This document shows positions 35,501 through 47,335 of a stretch of 64,000 nt of DNA, piece by piece. This stretch comes from Daphnia pulex (lineage: Eukaryota > Arthropoda > Branchiopoda > Diplostraca > Daphniidae): positions 124,001 through 188,000 of the forward strand of contig NC_060020.1 of assembly GCF_021134715.1 (NCBI RefSeq), read 5' to 3'. The notes under the pieces are model-generated. The model was given only the letters and a program-made list of their open reading frames with translations. It had not been told where the DNA came from and did no database searches. Position 1 is the first letter of the stretch. Each line of letters opens with the position of its first letter. A program made the translations under genes and the position numbers.

Positions 35501-37963
35501 GCCACGTCTTAAGGATCCATGACCAAGGTGGGACTTGCCATTGCTGACAAGTCCGGGCTGACACGGTGACAGGAGAAGATGGAATGCACAACCTCTAGAA
35601 TCCGTCACCGTATCGACAAGGGGGAAGTCCCTATGGTGCATTGCCTAACAGGGCCTTTCGGCGAAATCTGGGGCTGGTACGACTGCCCGACCCCACGGCA
35701 TGTAAACCATGAGACCAGACAGCGTGGGCCCGTGCTAAGGAGCTAATACAGGGGAGAACAAAGGCGTGGCAGCCAACGGGTTAACACAAACAAACAAACA
35801 TATTACCAAGAACAAAAATAGATGATCCGCGTTGAACGTGTTGTAGGCCCGGCCCCTGTCATCGCAGTTTTCTTCCGGAAGCAAAGTCTCGTTCAGTCTC
35901 ATTCCATAATCTAAATATGAAATAAACAATAATTAAAACAGCTGTTAATACATTTAAAATGGTAAAAAACAACTTACTTTTGATAGACGTTGGTGCAGTT
36001 TAATTCTGAAGAACAATCACGACTCTCTCAGTCTCGCTCATGTTGGGTCGTCAATTTCCTCTCTGAAAACACAGAACATAGTATAACAAAATTGCATTTA
36101 AGTGCAAAGCATTAGCAATACCAAAACACAACTCAATCACACTTTCTATACTTTACCTCCATCTGCTGAAGGAAGGCTTCTAATGACAGTGCATGGTATT
36201 GTACTTAAAATTTCACAACTACTTCCACACACACCGAGATATGCATGATACAGAAGCATCAATCATTCACAGGCATGAATGAACCTGTACAATAAATGAC
36301 AACAATAAGAGTAAAATTAATTTAAAAAAAACTTATGGATTATAAAACAGCTTACTTTTGTTTGTGCATGGCAGCCTTGAAAACTTGCTGTTCTGTTTTG
36401 GTCTACACCTATCTAAAATTTGTGGAGTAAAATTTGTGCAGAGCAGCCTTGAAGAATCATGACACTCACTTTGTAGGGTCAGGTAGAGTCGTCAAAATCT
36501 AAACTGCATATAATCGGAAAGCATTAGCAAGAACCCCCCAAAACAAAACTTATATATCCACTTTTACTTTACCTCCCAAACAACCTCCATCTCCTAGCTG
36601 ATGAGCTGAGGAGGTATACTGAAATATGCATGACAGAAGCGTTCATGATCCACGGTCTAAATAAATCTGTACAACAAATTACAATAATGAGTCAAATTTG
36701 ATCAACGTGCCACTGTGTTGGTAAATCAAAAATTTATCACTCTAACCTGTACTGTACATGTGATTCCATAATTGTCGAGCAACAGAGATGCATTTTTTCA
36801 GCAGAATATGTGACTAAAAGGAACATTCATGATTCAGCATTATGGTAGACAATTTTGTTCTGGTTTTCACGTAGCATACCCATGCTTGCTTAATAACATC
36901 AAGATCTGCTGTTCTGTTTTGGTCTACACTTATCTAAAATTTTGAGTAAAATATGGGTCTAAATATTAACTATGGTGGTTTTAAATATTGCAGGTGAACT
37001 TACATGGGAATACGTGTTTTTTTTATTTGTCCAAATAACAGAAATCCAAAGTAACTCGATAACACAGCAACCGTGATGGTAGGCTTGGTAGCAGACATTT
37101 TTCAAAGGAAATATAGGACATCTAGCGGTTGATTAAATACAAAGTCAACATGACATCGGGCGGTAGATTAAGTAACTTCACCGTTTATTCACGATCTAAT
37201 TCACGTTTGTCATAGATTTTTAGTTCAATGAGATACGACGTAAAACAGAACTTAGTAATCGAGATCTTCATCAAATTTGGGGTAAACTTGATTGACCGGA
37301 AAATCTATGGCAGCTCAAAGTTAAGGAATTATCCTTACTTGCGGAAAATATGCATAAATTATCAAGTGAGGTTTGTATTATAAATGTTTCAAGCTTTGCA
37401 GGTTACATAAGGGTGCGCGGAATAAAGCAGGCATCAACAGTCGTCACCACTCAGATGATGCCGGTAACAATCGACTTCATCACGGGGCTGTTGCTTCTGT
37501 TTTCACTCTTAATTCTAAAATAAACCGTCAGTTCTACATGTCCGTCTGTTTATTTTTGTTATTTCAATTGTTATCGTGATCCAGTAATCAATCACTCTTA
37601 TCACGCATGTGATCGTTTTCTGTAAATATCGCCCTACTAGTCAGTATAGAATATTCATCAAAGAACAGAACAGTAGCGTAAATTCCTTCATCATATTTCA
37701 TTTTCAAGTAGTTGTTATCGATCGGGACATATAATTGAACTAATATATAGTTACACAGAAATTCCACCATACAGAATCAATGCAAAATCTATACAATTCG
37801 TTCAGGCTTAAAAAAACTTCACGAATTAGGACACTACATTATATAACGCATCCTGGTCCTTATCAATAAAGAATGATAACAAATTAGGTGGGGTATGATA
37901 CTGGTTACAACCGGCCAAGGCTAGCAAACACCTTAAAGTAAATGACTGATAGTTATCTCTTAT
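32557..37963. other. Long AT-rich intergenic region with a MITE and simple repeats
   Basis: No gene found. It contains the piggyBac-type MITE at 35448-35780, a GTGTGTGTGTGT run near 35288, an ACATACATACAC run near 35411-35440, and two diverged copies of a 450-520 bp unit at about 36245-36440 and 36626-36960 (shared CTGTTCTGTTTTGGTCTACA and ATGACAGAAGC-type segments). Other short open frames look random. Confidence 0.5.
35448..35780. mobile_element. piggyBac-type MITE, 333 bp
   Basis: It is flanked by TTAA on both sides (35444-35447 and 35781-35784). Both ends carry the perfect 18-bp inverted terminal repeat CCCGTTGGCTGCCACGCC. TTAA duplication with CCC-starting termini is the piggyBac signature. 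The interior is GC-richer than the surroundings and has no transposase frame, so it is non-autonomous. Confidence 0.85.
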
Positions 37964-39631
37964 TTATGACGAGGTGTTCAAGGTGTGAACTTGGATGATG
38001 AGTCTAAGGAGGCGGTCGGTTAGGATTGGATTTTCGCTCAACTTGTGTGAGGCCATCATGTTCTTGATAGTCTCTTCAAACGATGCACTCTTCCCGCTGA
38101 AATCTTCTGAATCAGTTTTCACAACTAAATAAGTTTATAAAGATGGCAATTATTATTATGTTTGCACTACTCAATCCACTCAAAAAATAAAATATAATTC
38201 ACCTTGTTTACTTGTGCGGTTGACTGGTTCTTTCAGTTGCTCCTCTTCGTCCAACTGTTGCATCGTAGAGACGACAGCTTTGGCTAGTCCCATCGACATG
38301 ATCAGGCCGCCAAAGAACAAACCCATCAACGACCTTCTCTTGTACTCGCTCAGGAAGTCTTGCAAAGAGCAATTATCGAGAGGAATGCCGAGAAGTCGCA
38401 AATCAGCAGTCAACGTGTCATAGTAGTGGCGTAACAATCTTATCATGCGCCGCTCTCTGACTTCCGGCTTGGCACTAGCGTTCATAAAGTAAAGGATGTC
38501 GGTGAGCGGATGGCCGATCCTTGACATTTGAAAGTCAATCAGCTTCAAGGACACTGGAATGGAAGAAGAAGCGGTCGATTCGGTCTCATTTCCCTCAACG
38601 TCCGCGTATTTGAAGAGCATATTGTTGTTCCAAAAATCGCCATGGAGAATGCAAGCCATTGGACCGCAACTTTTTACCGTGTCGACAAGAATAACCTCGG
38701 GCAAACGTTCATCAATCAGTTGTGTAAGCCATTCTGCAAGCTGGTGGCCAAAAAAAGAAAAACAGGATCAAAAATGATAAAATCAATAGAAAACACTTAC
38801 ATCAGGCCGCTTGACATCTTGCGCGAACTCAATCATCTTCTTGGAAAAATCTCTGGCAATTTGGACGGCGCTGACTTCATAGACTGTTTTCTCCTTCACA
38901 AGAAACTTGACTGATTCTGGTAAGTTGGATAACTCGTCTGTCGATGGATCCTTCCATTTTCTCACGGCACTCATTGTCAAGGCATGGTAATGAGCAAGTG
39001 AAGTGAGAGCCAAGTGACAGTGTCGATAATCAGCACCGCCAAATTTATCCGACATGCAATAGCCCTGCGTTGAAAGATCCTCGAGGACGATACAAGTACC
39101 CGATCCGTCCGTCTCGCCAGGGATGATTTCTTCAATGTTAACGTAGTAGATGGCCGGAATATCTAATGGGATCTGTTGTCCAGCGTGCATTTCTCGCAAG
39201 AGATTGAAGAAATGGAGGTACATGTGCATCTCGTGGTGATGAGTTCGGGATTCGTAAGCTGCAAGGCGAAGCATCAGATTTGATGGAAGCACCTGGTAAA
39301 CGGAAAATATATTCAATAGATCTTCACAAAGAGAACCAAATAGAAATAAAACAAATACCTTTGTGAATGCTTGCAAGGTTTCGATCGTGTCGCATCGCGT
39401 CAATTTAGCCGTCATGGTGAAGGTGTCGCTCATAAAGTTATCGCCTAGACTAGATGCTGCCTGAACAACGATTTGCACTTTGCCATATTGTGGTAAATCG
39501 TCGTAAGTGACGCCATCAACGTGATTTGCTGCTAGCGAAGGTAATTGCGAGGCAAATTTCTTCTCTTCAAAGAGTGTTTTCCAGAACAGCTGCTGCTCCA
39601 ACAGGCTCATCACGTTATTAGGACGAGTCAT
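37964..39631 (-). CDS. EcKinase-like (CHK kinase-like) small-molecule kinase
   Basis: Exons 39359-39631, 38801-39292, 38203-38740 and 37964-38124, giving 487 residues. The first intron (66 bp) happens to be open in frame, so a naive reading runs through it; the GTATTT...TACCAG ends and the paralogues show it is removed. Motifs: NHVDGVTYDDLPQYG, VLEDLSTQGYCMSDK, ILHGDFWNNNMLFKY, LKLIDFQMSRIGHPLTD and LTDRLLRLIIQVHTL. The start is MTRPNNVMSLLEQQLFWK at 39631; a second Met eight residues in (MSLLEQQLFWK) fits the paralogue start equally well. Substrate unknown, cytosolic. Confidence 0.88.
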
Positions 39632-40300
39632 TTCTTCAGGATTCTCAATGAATTCGTAAAGAGAATAAAAAATATTTAGATAAAATAACTGAACAATATA
39701 AGTGACAAAGAAGCAAAGATTAATAACACAATACATAGAGATGAAACATTTATGGTATTACTTCAATTGAGAGTGGATAATGAATGAAGTGAAGCGATAT
39801 GAAGTGAAGGCGTTGTATGTGCTCCGACAAAGTTAAAAACAAATCCAGAGTCTATATTACAATTTGTTATCTTGGTAATCAAGACAATCAGTGAAAACCC
39901 AGAGCAATCGAGTCAGATGACCAAAGTAAATAAACAAACTCCCCCAGTAACTGAAAATGAAACGTCATTGGAAATTATCGATTGAATTGCGAGTAATTCA
40001 AACACTAGAAAACGAGAAAAACCTAATACACGACTGGTTTTCACTGTGGATTTTTCCGAGGTCCACGTCTAGCCTAACCTAAAGTACCGTAAAGAGTCCA
40101 GTAAATACCACAACCAGAGGTCATTTTTGGGGAACACAAAAGTAATCAAAATTCCTAGTTGTAATACACACCGTCTTAAAAATGTGTTAAGTGCTAAAAC
40201 AAGTTTTAATATAGAAATATTGAAAAAGGCGCACACCAAATCGTTTAAAATAATTGAAACCCAATAAAATAAAAAAATTTAATAAAAGTTAACCCAAGAT
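39632..40300. other. Intergenic, nothing recognised
   Basis: AT-rich spacer between the EcKinase start and the 3' end of the next minus-strand gene. No coding or repeat signal seen. Confidence 0.5.
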
Positions 40301-41305
40301 TTATTTCCATTTACGATGCATCAATAATCTTGTGAGCTCCGTGGTTACTTCAATCTGTCTAGAATTTAACTGACACTCACTTTGAATATTAAGGACCTTA
40401 ACGATTCTTGAGGCGTGGGCTTTCGACACATGTTCATTGTCACGCAACTCGGTGATAGCCGACTTCATTACAGCAAATACCATTTTGTTGCCGTGCTTCT
40501 TACTCTCCCCCAATCCATCCAAGAGCATGTTCAAAAGGTTTGGAGCATCGTCGGAATGGACAAATTCAGGCACAGCTTTCATGACCTGTTGATTGATAAG
40601 TGTGCTGATTAAACATATTTGATAGAACTCCATTAGCTATTTACAGTAGGTCTGCTCATCGTGTCCAAGGTTGCAGTCACTTCTTGAAGTTTTAGTTTGT
40701 TGTAGTTATCATCCCTTTCTTGTTTTGATCGAACTGTTTCAAGAAACTCTACAAATTTTCTCACAACAACCTCAGGTTCCATCTTAAAAAAAAATAAAAT
40801 TATTGCTTTCAAGATAAGCATTACTAAAAATTTCACGAGAATCAAACTTACAGTTTTCCCAACTCTGAGAGTGGTGGCAGCCTTAAAAGTCTTAGACGCA
40901 GCATTCTTGGATGAAACAGCATCCTTATTGTTAGAAGTAGAAGGTGCAAGTGACTCGACACTTCTTTTAACTTTGGGTGCTGGGCCAGCAGTTGCTGTTC
41001 TTTTCCTTGACACAGATGGGACAGCATACTCTTCTTCTTTCACTGAAAGATAATACATTTTAGTTGAAATTTAAAACAATCAAGTAAGCATTACATCAGC
41101 AATGGCACCATGTATAGTCACAATGATACAAACACGTGGTAAACGTAAATAATAACTCGAGCACACGCCGAGACAAATTAATGATAATTATGGTAAACTT
41201 TCAGAATCACACTAATCTAAATTTGGTAAAAATTAGCGAAACTAACGGAATTCCACACGGCACCAAACTAGAAATGCCCTCACCTTTTTTCTTTGTAGGC
41301 GCCAT
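40301..41305 (-). CDS. Unrecognised four-exon gene, paralogue 1 (Lys-rich N-terminus, helical C-terminus)
   Basis: Exons 41284-41305, 40852-41042, 40645-40782 and 40301-40585, giving 211 residues with in-phase GT-AG junctions. The N-terminus is basic and low-complexity (MAPTKKK, SRKRTATAGPAPKVKRS), suggesting a nuclear localisation signal and disorder. The rest is helical: VVRKFVEFLETVRSKQERD, YNKLKLQEVTATLDTMSRP, then LLDGLGESKKHGNKMVFAVM and a tail with ECQLNSRQIEVTTELTRLL. I do not recognise the family. The adjacent gene at 42090-43074 has the same exon layout and the same LLDGLGES-KHGNKMVFAVMK core, so both are real and arose by tandem duplication. A nuclear role is a guess based only on the basic segment. 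Confidence 0.72.
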
Positions 41306-42089
41306 TTGTTGACTAACTTATGGCAGGATTGGCAGCTTTGGGACTATAAAGAAGAGAAGTGTGAATGAAAATAAACTTGTATCCACGTTTAAAATATTAC
41401 CTTACCCTTTTGTTTATTGTTGTTTTTTCTTCTTGTCTCTAACTGCTGTTCCAAATGGAAAACTGACTAAATAAGGAAAGCAAATCAAGCAGTCCAACCT
41501 ACCAACACATTTTTACTCAAAAACAAGATGGCTGCCTGCTTCGTTCTAGTCCCACCCACGCCCCCACGCCTTCTTGAAAAAAATTTATAACGTTGATAAT
41601 AAACTAATACTAACACATCATGTAAATGAAATCCCAAATATACATAACTATAACTACTAAATAGTGAATATTTCGTTATCATTTGCTTCAATTATTTGAA
41701 TTCGAATGCTTTAAATTGGCAACAAAGGAAAAACCTACAGTCCCGAAACCCGAAAGAGGCAGCACTTGTCAAAATGCTAATTTACTTTGCAATCATTAGC
41801 CATAATTTTTAAAAAGATTAAGCTAATAGGTATCATTAGACAATCATTAACATTCATTATAATAATTTCGTAATTTCAAGTTTTAACCTAGATTATCGTA
41901 AATATCCAGTCGGATTATAATTATACAAGGAGCCTAGACAAAGAAAGTACGCGTGTTTTTTAAAAGATTTTAAAGTCTAATACTCTAATTTTACAGTTTG
42001 CTGGGTTTAAATACTGCTAGCTATTTATAAACGCACAAATAAAAATAAAATGACCTCGTAGTTTATTTTTCGGCAGTATAGTGCGCACA
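41306..42089. other. Spacer between tandem paralogues
   Basis: AT-rich, with no gene seen. It should contain the promoter of the 41305 gene and the 3' end of the 42090 gene. Confidence 0.5.
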
Positions 42090-43074
42090 TTAACGCCTCA
42101 ATGCAAATAACAGGCCAATTATTTCAAAATGCTGCTTCATAGTCAGTTGACATTGATTATGAACATAGATAACCTTATGAATGCTTGAGAATTTTTCTTT
42201 TGGCACAGCTTCACTGTCTCCCATGTTTTTGACGATGGCCTTCATCACCGCAAACACCATTTTATTGCCGTGCTTCGTACTCTCCCCCAATCCATCCAAT
42301 AGCAAATTTAAAATGCTTGGGGCATCTTCAGACAGAACACAATCAGGAACTGCTTTCATTATCTATAAAATATTGTGGATGAAAATTGGAAAATTTTATG
42401 AAAACTTTTAGTTGTATTATAGGTATATTACATTGGGTCTGCTCAAGGTGTCCAAATATTTCTTGACTTCTTCAAGTTTCATTTTGTTGTAAGCCTCATC
42501 TCTTTCTTCTTGACCCCTAATGGTTGCAAGAAACTCGGCAAGCTTTCCTACAACATCAATTGGGATGGTCTAAAATAAAATAAAAACACCAAGTTAAAAT
42601 TAAGGTGATGGATGGCAATAAGTATTTGCAGTTATATGAAAATTATACTTTCTTTCCACTTTCGGGAACAGCACAAGCCTTATTAGGAGCAGCATTAGCT
42701 TTAGCTTTAGATGGTCCATAGCATTTCTTGACTTTAGCTGATGGTCCAGCAAGGGCCATAAAGGATGTATCTGCTGGTCGTTTCTTGGGTGCAAGTGCAT
42801 TTACAGCTTCAGCAATACCATTTTGGTCTTCCATAGCTACAACACAATTTAAATAGATTATTAGCACAGAAAATGTGTAGAGCAACATGAATAAGAATTT
42901 GAACAGCTATATACTTCATAACACTTCATGCAAAAGGGGAAAACATGGAAAAATATTTGTGTCAACAAATATGCACGATAGAAAACAGAAATAATTTTTC
43001 CTTTAAGCAAATATTGAAAGCAAACATTAAGATTTTTGGCTTTTACCCAACAACTGCTTCCCTTTGGATGCCAT
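42090..43074 (-). CDS. Unrecognised four-exon gene, paralogue 2
   Basis: Exons 43047-43074, 42649-42836, 42432-42569 and 42090-42362, giving 208 residues with junctions in phase. Exon 3 is 138 nt, exactly as in the neighbour, and encodes VVGKLAEFLATIRGQEERDE and KMKLEEVKKYLDTLSRP. Exon 4 carries LLDGLGESTKHGNKMVFAVM. The N-terminal half is Ala/Lys/Pro-rich and poorly conserved with the paralogue (KKRPAD, AKVKKCYGPSKAKA). No family recognised. The conserved C-terminal half versus divergent N-terminus suggests a folded helical module with a disordered basic tail. Confidence 0.72.
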
Positions 43075-43914
43075 GGTGATGAAAATTTCTCCACTAAATT
43101 AATTAACATAAATTAGTTACAGATTTCAAGAAATAATAAATCAAAACTTTTCATACAACTTTGCATTTTTACTTCCTTGACTGTTTTACCTGCGAATGTA
43201 ATCGTTTTAAAATTTTTAATTAACTTCCTTCCACTTTCCAGTACTTCTTCTTCTTCTGTCTGGGAAAGATGTCCGACTGCCGACCAGTTCAAGTGTTAAC
43301 AGTCATTCCCCTCCTTTTTCAAATATGGCGTCCATCCATGGTAATGATGGCGTCACCTCCCCCATTCCTATCCCCCAAAAAGAGCTACCAGTTTACAAGG
43401 TCAATTTTAAAGTGAGTAAGACTGTAAGAGGCCCGGATATCATTGAAAAATACAATAAGAATAGGGACTGCAGTGTACAAAGCTGTACAAAGTGGTCAAT
43501 CATTTAATTATAGCTACACGTGTGTGTAAGATTTAACATCCTCTCACGCACAGATAGTGGCAGAACAAACGCTTAACGCTCTCACGGCCGGGTCACGGCG
43601 GAATCGGGAAATGTCGAATTCCTGTATTTTTTCAACCATTTATTAAAAATTTTAAATTAATAATTTCCACCGACCATTTACTGGTTATCCAAACAAACTT
43701 AAAACTTGTATCTTGTCCAGTCTGCCTAGTGCATAGTTTTATGTATTTCGAAATCCTGGAGAAGCAGAAAGGGAGGGAAAGTCCCCCCTGATTGGCTGCT
43801 GTAACCTCGTGGTTCGTTATGAAATCAGTTGAAAATTTGGTTGCGGAGTAGAGAGTCGCGTTACGAAAGTCTTCCTTATCAGCAAATTAATTTGATTAAG
43901 AGCACTCAATCAAA
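43075..43914. promoter_or_regulatory. Divergent intergenic region
   Basis: 840 bp between two genes transcribed away from each other (start codons at 43074 minus and 43915 plus). It presumably holds both promoters. No clear TATA box assignment is possible, and a short open frame at 43325-43507 looks random. Confidence 0.4.
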
Positions 43915-44993
43915 ATGGATGTTGAGAATGGAAGAGTTCCAGATAAGTATTGGATTTTGAAAAAAGAAATCAAGGATTGTTTTCTGATTGGAAACTTGTT
44001 GCTTGTACTGTTGCAAGTTCAGTTATGCTTTCATGTAAGTACGATCACCTTACATCTTCTGTGTTTTTTTTATGTTAATATTAAACAATTATTTTCTGTT
44101 TTTATCTTCAGTTTGCAAAGGTTTCACAGTTTCCAATTCCTAGTGTTTCCGAGGCAACTTTTGACTGGATTGAATTCTTGAAAAATGTTCACCTGGCTTA
44201 TTCATTTCTATTCTTCTTGATAAAGCAGTGAGTGCATAAAGTTTATAAAGTTATCTTTTATCAAAATCAGTTAACATTAATTTTTTATTTTGGGGGTATC
44301 AGGTATAATAATCCCACTGCATTACATTTACTTGCAGTTATTGCAACGTGTAGCATGGCTATCTCATGGATAAATTTTTCACTACACAGTCTCAGTGGCA
44401 TCTCAAAGTTTAACAGTGCCCCCTGCGATGTACTAGATGGTGTGTCCATGAATAATTCTTATGTTGTGGAATGGAAAAAATCTCTTAATACCAAATTTGT
44501 TTCCCTAATGGGTTCTTTTGCCAAAAACAGTTTAAGTGTCAAAGCATTCAAAGTGTTACAATTTGAAGTCATAATATCAGCACAAAAATTGAGCTTTGAA
44601 GAAGTTATTGAATTTACTGTTGAAAACGAACTTCCTTTTCAATTGGTTTGTTCCCTAGATTATTCTTGGCCAATTGTAAGCATGTGCAAATGGACTACTG
44701 AGAAATTTGCCATGGTGATTTATTTTCAAAGGTTTACTGCAAACTTGATGATATTTAACAATGCATTGTTTTTTTTCTTCATCCACTGTTTCTTTACCCA
44801 CAATGACCCCATTATTTTGAATCGTCCTTCACGTTGGTCAACTGTATTTGTATTTATCTCAAATTCATTCAAGATTCTTTCTACCTTGATATGGTTTCTT
44901 TTTTCAATGTTTTTGAACAACTACTTTCTTTCAGACGATTCCTTTCACTGGTTTACTTCAAATGATACTTCAATTTGTAACCTTGTTTCGTGA
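43915..44993 (+). CDS. Predicted multipass membrane protein, family not recognised
   Basis: Exons 43915-44034, 44112-44227 and 44303-44993, giving 308 residues with in-phase GT-AG junctions. Hydrophobic segments are seen near residues 22-38 (DCFLIGNLLLVLLQVQLCFH), 62-77 (AYSFLFFLIK), 83-100 (LHLLAVIATCSMAISWINFS), about 234-252 (MIFNNALFFFFIHCFF) and 266-288 (FVFISNSFKILSTLIWFLF). This suggests four to five membrane spans with a soluble loop at about 110-215. No signal or catalytic motif recognised. An AATAAA signal follows the stop near 45117. The N-terminus MDVENGRVPDKYWILKK is short and cytosolic-looking. Confidence 0.7.
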
Positions 44994-45344
44994 AAAAAGG
45001 CCCAACATAATTTTGTATCTTTAAAAAATTGATCTTCATCTTCGATGCGAAAAAAAAACGAATTTCAGGCTATTAACGCAGATATACTTGCATTTTTCTG
45101 TACGCATGTATCCCGGAATAAATTTGTAGAAATATTTTTCTGGTCTGCTGCGCTAAAGAGATAAAAATAAAAGAAAACGGTTCCGTACTGCTAATGCCCT
45201 TTACGAAAGAAAAGGGGTATACGGCCTAATGAAACAGTCGGTGAAGGAACACAAATCCATTGTTAACCCGTTATCGATTATATTTTTTCAGATAAATGTA
45301 TCTAAGATCCTGTTACCAAAAACAATTAACTAACAAAATTCCTT
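44994..45344. other. Convergent 3' intergenic region
   Basis: 350 bp between two converging genes. It contains AATAAA near 45117 for the membrane-protein gene; nothing else seen. Confidence 0.5.
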
Positions 45345-46565
45345 TCAGTTCACCTTGTTGAAATAGTCTTTTGAGCCAACGGGATCGGGTTTGATAGTAG
45401 GTGATTCAGGAGTCCAATTGGCTGGGCAAACTATTTAAAAACAAAAGAATTAAAAATCTGTCTTCTTCTGTTACATTTCTTGTTTTAAAAACCTTCGCCG
45501 TGTTTCTCGACGAATTGAAAAGCTTTAATTAATCGCAGAGTTTCGTCGACAGAGCGGCCAACTGGCAAATCGTTGATCGTCACTTGACGGACAACACCCT
45601 GAGATGGAAAGAAATGTAATTTATTCGAATACCTTTTGATTCAAATTTGTTGAAAGGAATTAATAACCGTAGGGTCGATGATAAAGAGTCCTCGAAGAGC
45701 AATGCCAGCTTTCTCAATCAAGACACCATAATCACGAGAGATTGTTTTGTGGAAATCGGCTAGCAATGGATAGTTCAAACCGCCCAAACCTCCTTCCTAA
45801 TTTAGCAGAAATAGTATGTTTATATTGCTCAATGGATAACTTGAAAGAGGCTACCTTTCGGGAAGTGTTGATCCAGGCAAGATGACTAAAGTGTGAGTCT
45901 GTGGAAACACCAACTACTTCAGCATTCAGAGCCTTAAAGTCCTGAATTCTATCGCTGAATGCAATAATCTCAGTAGGGCAAACGAAGGTGCTGAGTAAGA
46001 AATTAAAATTAAATAAACAAATAATTGTTTTAATTTATAAAGTGCAACTTACAAGTCAAGGGGGTAGAAAAATAGTACTAGATATTTTCCCTTGTAGTCC
46101 GAGAGACTGATTTCCTTGAAGGCTGAGTCAACAACAGCAGTGGCCTTGAAGTCAGGTGCTGGAAGTTGTACCTGTGCTGCCAATAATCTAGATCCTGTTG
46201 AGTGAATATAAATTTATATTTTTGTCCATTGTGTTAATCACTATGCTATAATTTAAAAATGCTTTGCTTAAACCTATTTCCTGCAAGTACGCAAGAAGTA
46301 GAAAGCAACTATTTGAGAAAATCAATCATAACTATATGCAACTTTAAAGTTTCGGTCACTATCAAAGACAAAGGCAACATATAAAATGCATTATAGAAAT
46401 ATTTTACCGGTGTGTAGGAAGCGTTGAGGCGAACTGGCATTGGCTGGCAAAGCAGCTCGGCGAGACAAAGCAAATCCCTTTATTACAATTGGCACCAAAA
46501 GTTACTTGATGTTTAAAAGTAAAAGAATATTTCAGATTTACCAGAGTACGAAGTGCGGAATTCAT
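45345..46565 (-). CDS. Prx3: Mitochondrial-type typical 2-Cys peroxiredoxin
   Basis: Seven exons: 46542-46565, 46408-46477, 46053-46194, 45855-45990, 45668-45796, 45493-45598 and 45345-45430, giving 230 residues, all in phase. The peroxidatic Cys sits in [15 protein letters not shown] and the resolving Cys in EVCPANW. GGLG (in [12 protein letters not shown]) and a C-terminal YF (KDYFNKVN) are both present; together these mark peroxidases sensitive to hyperoxidation. It reduces H2O2 and organic peroxides using thioredoxin, as an obligate dimer or decamer. The extra N-terminus (MNSALRTL, then [21 protein letters not shown]) is Arg/Ser/Ala-rich without acids, as in a mitochondrial presequence, so PRDX3 is the best match; a cytosolic PRDX1/2-like assignment is less likely. 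Confidence 0.93.
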
Positions 46566-47335
46566 GTTTAAGTTGACAGGAAAATAGAATCCAAGCTGAA
46601 AAATAATTCGTTTCGACTACTCGAGTGTTCGCAGACGAGTAAGATAACTTGAATTCGTCTGCTTATACTTTAACAACAACGAGAGACAGCATTGCCATTC
46701 CAGACCAGCAGTTACATAATGCGTTTCCAATTTTCCATAGACTAGAATTAAAATGAGTAATGAGTATGTTTGCTCGTTCCGAAAAAATATCTTGTTTGTG
46801 AATAATTTGTTTTAAATGATTTAAAACCTAGGATTAGAATATACCTGAAAGTTTAGTTAAAAACGACTTGGTTTGTGTTAGACAGACCGGACAGACTGGT
46901 TATTTTCCCGTAATGTTCCCCACAAAGTCGAAATGAGAAAACTACTAGTAATTGTCTGTCTCACTGGAGTATAACAGTAATATGTCTAAATCACTTGGGC
47001 GCTGTTAGTGTTGAAGCCCATCCACCACGAAAAGTAATCCCACAGCTAATTGTTTCGTTACTCCAGTCATTTTCAAACAAACAAAAAATAAATCGTGGTA
47101 CCCGCTACATAGATTTTAACATGTCTTCACTGTTACCTAGAAACAGAAAATCATTAGTAGCTACATTTTAACCGAGTTAGTTTCGTGTTACGTATGTTTA
47201 CATGCTTTTTTTATAAATTATCTGAGAACTGTTACATAATAACTAAAGCAACTGTCAAAGCCCAAAAATGTAGAGAACATCTACTAGTTAGTTGCATCTT
47301 CGGAACCAAAGCGAAAGGTACACTTGTTAGCCAAA
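46566..47335. promoter_or_regulatory. Divergent intergenic region
   Basis: 770 bp between the peroxiredoxin (minus) and the secreted repeat protein (plus), transcribed away from each other. It should hold both promoters; no motif is distinctive enough to assign. Confidence 0.4.

Noticed and set aside
39294-39358. In-frame readthrough of the first EcKinase intron at 38-39.6 kb as coding sequence
   Set aside because: The three paralogue loci splice at the same place, and the segment has GT-AG ends and hydrophobic random composition.
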